Part shown: piece by piece, positions 5,013-8,312 of the stretch
How positions within the stretch are numbered: position 1 is the stretch's first letter
Layout of the letters: every line of letters starts with the position of its first letter
Assembly (NCBI GenBank): GCA_021443045.1
Contig: JABUUT010000022.1
Span: 1 to 8,312, forward strand
Direction of reading: 5' to 3'
Source: Fibrobacteraceae bacterium
GTDB lineage: Bacteria; Fibrobacterota; Fibrobacteria; Fibrobacterales; Fibrobacteraceae
DNA: 8,312 bases
Program-made: the position numbers and the translations under genes
Notes under the pieces: model-generated
What the model saw: the letters and a program-made list of their open reading frames with translations, nothing else
Database searches by the model: none
What the model was told of the DNA's origin: nothing

Positions 5013-6971
5013 TTGGGGCATCATGTTGTCGTTTCGAAGAAGGGAACGCAAAACCATGCCAGCCCCCTTTGCCTTTTTTTTCCAATAACCCGACAAGGAA
5101 TCATTAATTTGTTCAAAACTCTGGTTCACGCCATGGTAAATTTCTTCGGTTTTTAAACCACCAGTAAGCACATGGTCTCTAAAGCCCAAATAGTATCCAT
5201 TCTCTCCAAAAAATAGAGAGGGCTGTTCAGCAGGGCGTTCATCCACTAGCAAGTCGTATCCCCAAAAATGATTGGGCTCCCGAACACCGGCCAAGTCCAT
5301 TATGGTGGGGCCAATATCTAACTGGGAAGCCACATCTTCACGAACCGTAAGCCCATTAAACAAGTTGGTGTCGGCAGAGAAAATTCCCATAAACACTTGC
5401 GACGACGACACCCCAATAGGCTGTGGTATTTTACGATCCACAGAATCCACAGGAGTGTCATGGTCACCCAGAATAAGAACCACAGTACGTTTAAAATCAG
5501 AACGCTTAGAAAGGCTATCTAAAAAGCGGCCCAACTGTTGGTCCGTATACCTTAAGGCGTTACGATAACGAACCATGGGGTCTTCTGGTTTTTCGGCAAA
5601 AGCCTCCGGGTAGTTGAAAAATGGAATGTGGGTAGCGATGGTGTTAAAAAGTAAAAGCCAGGGTCTATTGGTAGGCATTTCCTTTAACTGTTGAATATCT
5701 AGGTTTATTCCCAAACTGTCTACCGTTCCTGGAATTTCTGAATCAGGAGTCAGCTTCCAATGGCCCTCAAAAAACCTTTCGATAAATGGCAAAGTGTGGT
5801 CGAACACTGGGTTTGAAACCGTTACATAGGCTTTTTTGTAACCCTTCAAATATTCAGGAAAACCTTTAAAATGGTTGGAGGCGTAAAAGCTGGGAACATC
5901 ACGATTGGGGTGTGTTGGAAACCCTAAATAAGTAGACATGGTGCCCCTAACTGTAGGGTACCCACCACTAAAGGCATTTTTAAACCAAAGAGCCCCACCG
6001 AGAGAATCTGGGTAGTACCTGCCTTGAGAAAGTTTCCACAAATTGGGTGCCAGCGTAGTGTCGCCCTCTAACATTTGGTTAATAATCCGGCCCTTAAAAG
6101 ATTCCCCAAAAATAAACACAATGTTGTAGGGCTGCTTTGCCTTATACTCATGAGTAGGTGCATCAAAGTATCCAGGAAATTCCATTGAATTTGATTGCAA
6201 AGCTTTTTTGTACTCAGGCAAAAAACTGTTCAAATCTTCCACCAGTTCTGGAGTAATTTTTTGATTATCCCGAATAAATTCAAAAGTTTCAACGGCAACA
6301 ATATGCAGAATAGGAGATGTAAGAGTGTGCTTGCCCAAGGTAAAACGCATATCAACCTTGGTGTTGATGATAGGTATATTTTTTTCGCCCCGGGTGCCAG
6401 TCAAAAAAAGAATCAAAGGTATAATGGATAAAACAAGGCCTACGGTAATAAAAGTTGCAGGGATTTTGTAGTTAAGTTGTACAAAAAATTTTTCTCTCCA
6501 GTTTTTTAGGGAGTATACAACAATAAAAAGTACATTCCCTCCCATGGCCACAAGCACCGCCAAAAGAAACAACAAGGTTCCCCAAAAATCGCCACCTAAA
6601 GTAGATACAGTGGTTTCATCGGTAATGTTTGAAATATGAAAATAAGTACGAACAAAGGAGTAAGACAAACGCTGGTGCGAAAAACGAAAAACTTCATAAT
6701 CTGCAGCGGCCAAAAAAAGATAAAAGAGAAAGAATACAGAAAGAAGCCTAGGCTTTTTGGCAAAACCAAACAAGGCCCCCATTACCAATATGGCGCCATA
6801 CATCATAAACACTTGCCAAATGGTTTTTCCCGAAAACATTTCCGCCATGGAAAGGCCTAAAGGGTCTGGCAACTTGTAGAAAAAAACAAGCATGACTGTT
6901 TGCACCAACAACGCAAAAGCTGTTAGCAACACAATGGGGTTTTTAAAAAATTCTTTAACTTTTTTACCCAT
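4998..6971 (-). CDS. LtaS/OpgB-like alkaline-phosphatase-superfamily transferase (sulfatase fold)
   Basis: A 657-aa inner-membrane enzyme with five N-terminal helices (about 12-32, 52-71, 76-92, 131-154, 172-191) followed by a periplasmic catalytic domain from about 280. Visible active-site elements are FGES (metal ligand E290), YPTVRG with probable nucleophile T340, THIPF (H448) and LGDHD (D503, H504). Thr in place of the Cys/Ser of the sulfatase CxPSR motif argues against true sulfatase activity. It supports a phosphoglycerol or phosphoethanolamine transferase that takes the group from a phospholipid. Length and plan match LtaS (about 650 aa). It lies four bases after the glycosyltransferase gene, so it probably modifies the glycan made by that operon. 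The ATG at 6971 is preferred over the adjacent GTG at 6974; AGGGA at 6981-6985 within the upstream gene's end is a likely ribosome binding site, suggesting translational coupling. Its acceptor and transferred group are unknown. Confidence 0.85.
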   Translation of the reverse strand: MGKKVKEFFKNPIVLLTAFALLVQTVMLVFFYKLPDPLGLSMAEMFSGKTIWQVFMMYGAILVMGALFGFAKKPRLLSVFFLFYLFLAAADYEVFRFSHQRLSYSFVRTYFHISNITDETTVSTLGGDFWGTLLFLLAVLVAMGGNVLFIVVYSLKNWREKFFVQLNYKIPATFITVGLVLSIIPLILFLTGTRGEKNIPIINTKVDMRFTLGKHTLTSPILHIVAVETFEFIRDNQKITPELVEDLNSFLPEYKKALQSNSMEFPGYFDAPTHEYKAKQPYNIVFIFGESFKGRIINQMLEGDTTLAPNLWKLSQGRYYPDSLGGALWFKNAFSGGYPTVRGTMSTYLGFPTHPNRDVPSFYASNHFKGFPEYLKGYKKAYVTVSNPVFDHTLPFIERFFEGHWKLTPDSEIPGTVDSLGINLDIQQLKEMPTNRPWLLLFNTIATHIPFFNYPEAFAEKPEDPMVRYRNALRYTDQQLGRFLDSLSKRSDFKRTVVLILGDHDTPVDSVDRKIPQPIGVSSSQVFMGIFSADTNLFNGLTVREDVASQLDIGPTIMDLAGVREPNHFWGYDLLVDERPAEQPSLFFGENGYYLGFRDHVLTGGLKTEEIYHGVNQSFEQINDSLSGYWKKKAKGAGMVLRSLLRNDNMMPQNSRK

Positions 6972-6975
6972 CACC

Positions 6976-8163
6976 TTATTTCCCTAAAATAAAGTCCACT
7001 GTTTTTTGCAAGTCTGTTTTTTGCCGTTCATGAACCTGGGCATAGCGCATTTTAGCCCGAGCAGAATATTCCTGATAAATTTCCAAGTCCAAAAGTTGAA
7101 TAATGCGATTTTTTATTTCGCTTACCGAGTAGGGATCAAAGTAGATGGCGGCATCACCACAGACTTCTGGAATGGAGGTGGTGCCACTTGCTGCCACAGG
7201 AACGCCGTAACTCATGCTCTGCATGGGAGGGTATCCAAAGCCTTCGTTTAAAGAAGGGAATATAAAGGCGTAGGCGTGCTGGTGGAGCATTTCCAATTCA
7301 TGGTTCTCTACATAGTCCAACAAAACAAAAAATTCCTTGTGGCGAATCTTGTTTAAATAAACCTTCTTGTTTGTGGCTCCAGTAACCACAACCTTGTAAG
7401 GGAACTTTTCGCCGCATTTTTTATAGTCGTCAATCAGTTCATCCAAAGCAATAACGGCACGCAGGTTGTTCTTTTCCCAGCGGGCGCCGCTAGTAAGGAG
7501 AAAATACTTTTTGGGGCTAACGCCATCTGGCAAAGAGTCGTTGGCCTCACCACAGCAAGCAAGCCCTTCTTCCATGGGGCTATAAAAAACGGGAATTTCG
7601 GCGTGGCGAAGCTCCGGGAAAAAACCCTTGATGCTGGCGCGACTGTGTTCGCTTACGGTTATGGCCTGAGTTTGGCCTTGTGCAATGCGAGCCGCCAGCT
7701 GTTTGTATTTAGGCTTGTAGAAATATTTTTTCCAGGATTTGCGATAGCGAACCAACGATTCCAATTTTTGTCCCAGCTTTTTGGAGAATGACCATCCCAA
7801 ACTGCTGTAGCATAGTTCCAAGGCCCGAACCCCATGCCACGTAAATACAAAACGAGGCACCTTAATTTGCCAACGGGCCTCCAACGAATACAGGGGTGTG
7901 TAAAAGGCATCGACTTTATTTTCATCAATAATTTGCTGAGGCGACTTTTCCCTAATATCCATGAGGGGAATATTCTTTGCCTTGCAAAGTTCAACCAGTT
8001 CCGAATTTAAATACTTGCACCCATCGTAGGCACAAAAAATTTTGCAGCCTTCATAACCATCTTTTACCAACGCCCTAAAAACAACCTCTCCATAGGAGCC
8101 TCCCCCATGGAACTTGGCACTGTGAATAGGCTGCACCGCCACCAAATTAAAAAGCAAGTTCAT
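6976..8163 (-). CDS. Glycosyltransferase, GT4-like (GT-B fold)
   Basis: A 395-aa cytoplasmic glycosyltransferase of the retaining family-4 kind. The N-terminal acceptor domain has a glycine-rich loop, HGGGSYGE (19-26), a TWHG segment (108-111) and ITVSEHSR (168-175), the usual start of the domain linker region. The C-terminal nucleotide-sugar domain has TSGARWEKNN (224-233) and NEGFGYPPMQSMSYG (306-320). The latter is the family's E-x7-E motif, but the second Glu is Gln (E307, Q315). No signal peptide or membrane segment is seen. Such enzymes add a sugar from a nucleotide donor to a lipid-linked or growing surface glycan. The start is firm: GGAGAGG lies six bases before the ATG. It follows an unidentified gene by 41 bp and precedes the LtaS-like gene by 4 bp, so the three form an operon. 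Donor and acceptor cannot be read from the sequence. Confidence 0.9.
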   Translation of the reverse strand: MNLLFNLVAVQPIHSAKFHGGGSYGEVVFRALVKDGYEGCKIFCAYDGCKYLNSELVELCKAKNIPLMDIREKSPQQIIDENKVDAFYTPLYSLEARWQIKVPRFVFTWHGVRALELCYSSLGWSFSKKLGQKLESLVRYRKSWKKYFYKPKYKQLAARIAQGQTQAITVSEHSRASIKGFFPELRHAEIPVFYSPMEEGLACCGEANDSLPDGVSPKKYFLLTSGARWEKNNLRAVIALDELIDDYKKCGEKFPYKVVVTGATNKKVYLNKIRHKEFFVLLDYVENHELEMLHQHAYAFIFPSLNEGFGYPPMQSMSYGVPVAASGTTSIPEVCGDAAIYFDPYSVSEIKNRIIQLLDLEIYQEYSARAKMRYAQVHERQKTDLQKTVDFILGK

Positions 8164-8169
8164 TTTTAG

Positions 8170-8176
8170 CCTCTCC
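8170..8176 (-). promoter_or_regulatory. Ribosome binding site of the glycosyltransferase gene
   Basis: GGAGAGG on the minus strand, six bases before the ATG at 8163. It is the best Shine-Dalgarno in the window and settles the glycosyltransferase start inside an operon where no promoter is seen in the 8164-8204 gap. Confidence 0.8.
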
Positions 8177-8204
8177 GATTTCTGCGCATCTCATGCCATC
8201 CGAA

Positions 8205-8312
8205 TTACCCAAACACCTTCCCTATGGCCCGCAGGGGTAACGTCAAAATAGGAGCCTTCTTGTAAATCCAGGCAAGGCTTTTGGCAAAGGCGTAGGAGCG
8301 AATAATGTCGGC
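8205..8312 (-). CDS. C-terminal 35 residues of an unidentified protein, first gene of the operon in view
   Basis: Reading the minus strand from the right edge, an open frame gives 35 residues ending in KVFG and a TAA at 8205-8207. It enters the window at an ADIIRSYAFAK stretch and continues with basic and hydrophobic residues (LAWIYKKAPILTLPLRAIGK). Such an amphipathic, basic tail is common at the end of membrane-associated glycosyltransferases, but nothing here identifies the family. The stop lies 41 bp before the glycosyltransferase start, on the same strand and with no promoter between, so the genes are probably co-transcribed. The frame is judged real from its position and codon use similar to its neighbours. 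The rest lies outside the window. Confidence 0.6.
   Translation of the reverse strand, partial: ADIIRSYAFAKSLAWIYKKAPILTLPLRAIGKVFG

Noticed and set aside
4998..6971. True sulfatase
   Set aside because: The Cys/Ser-x-Pro-Ser-Arg formylglycine motif is absent. The equivalent position is Thr in YPTVRG, and the five-TM N-terminus matches LtaS-type transferases.

Overview
The window looks like chromosomal sequence from a Gram-negative bacterium of the Fibrobacterota/Bacteroidota (FCB) group, most likely Fibrobacter-like. This is inferred from the kinds of envelope proteins present (a DUF4421-like exported protein, a BatD-like membrane protein, an HAE3-type RND transporter), the moderate GC content and the uneven use of Shine-Dalgarno sites. 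No rRNA, tRNA or other taxonomic marker is present to prove it. I see no phage, insertion sequence, integrase or CRISPR array.

Layout. At the left edge (1-42, minus) is the first codon block of a phosphohexomutase (GlmM/ManB type), with a good promoter and ribosome binding site. Next, on the minus strand, are a 303-aa exported, probably outer-membrane, DUF4421-like protein (144-1055) and a 321-aa BatD-like single-pass membrane protein (1242-2207). An 81-bp divergent region (2208-2288) separates these from an 868-aa MMPL/HAE3 RND transporter on the plus strand (2289-4895). This transporter converges on a minus-strand operon that fills the right half. In order of transcription the operon holds the tail of an unidentified protein (8205-8312), a family-4-like glycosyltransferase (6976-8163) and a five-TM alkaline-phosphatase-superfamily enzyme of the LtaS/OpgB type (4998-6971), whose start lies 4 bp after the glycosyltransferase stop.

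How they fit together. Every gene points to the cell envelope. The right-hand operon probably builds a surface glycan (glycosyltransferase, cytoplasmic face) and decorates it with a phospho-substituent such as phosphoglycerol or phosphoethanolamine (LtaS-like enzyme, periplasmic face). The RND transporter probably moves a lipid or hydrophobic molecule. The phosphohexomutase would supply sugar phosphates. None of these substrates can be read from the sequence.

The least expected signal lies between the genes. Degenerate tandem repeats with a strict 7-bp period occur just 3' of three different stop codons (1165-1236, 4903-4944, 4978-5012). Two share the unit RGTTATC read in the sense of the gene that ends beside them, and the third has AGT every 7 bases and supplies the last codons and stop of the LtaS-like gene. 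A shorter heptad run (1087-1107) lies upstream of the DUF4421-like gene. I found no complete unknown defence or mobile system here.
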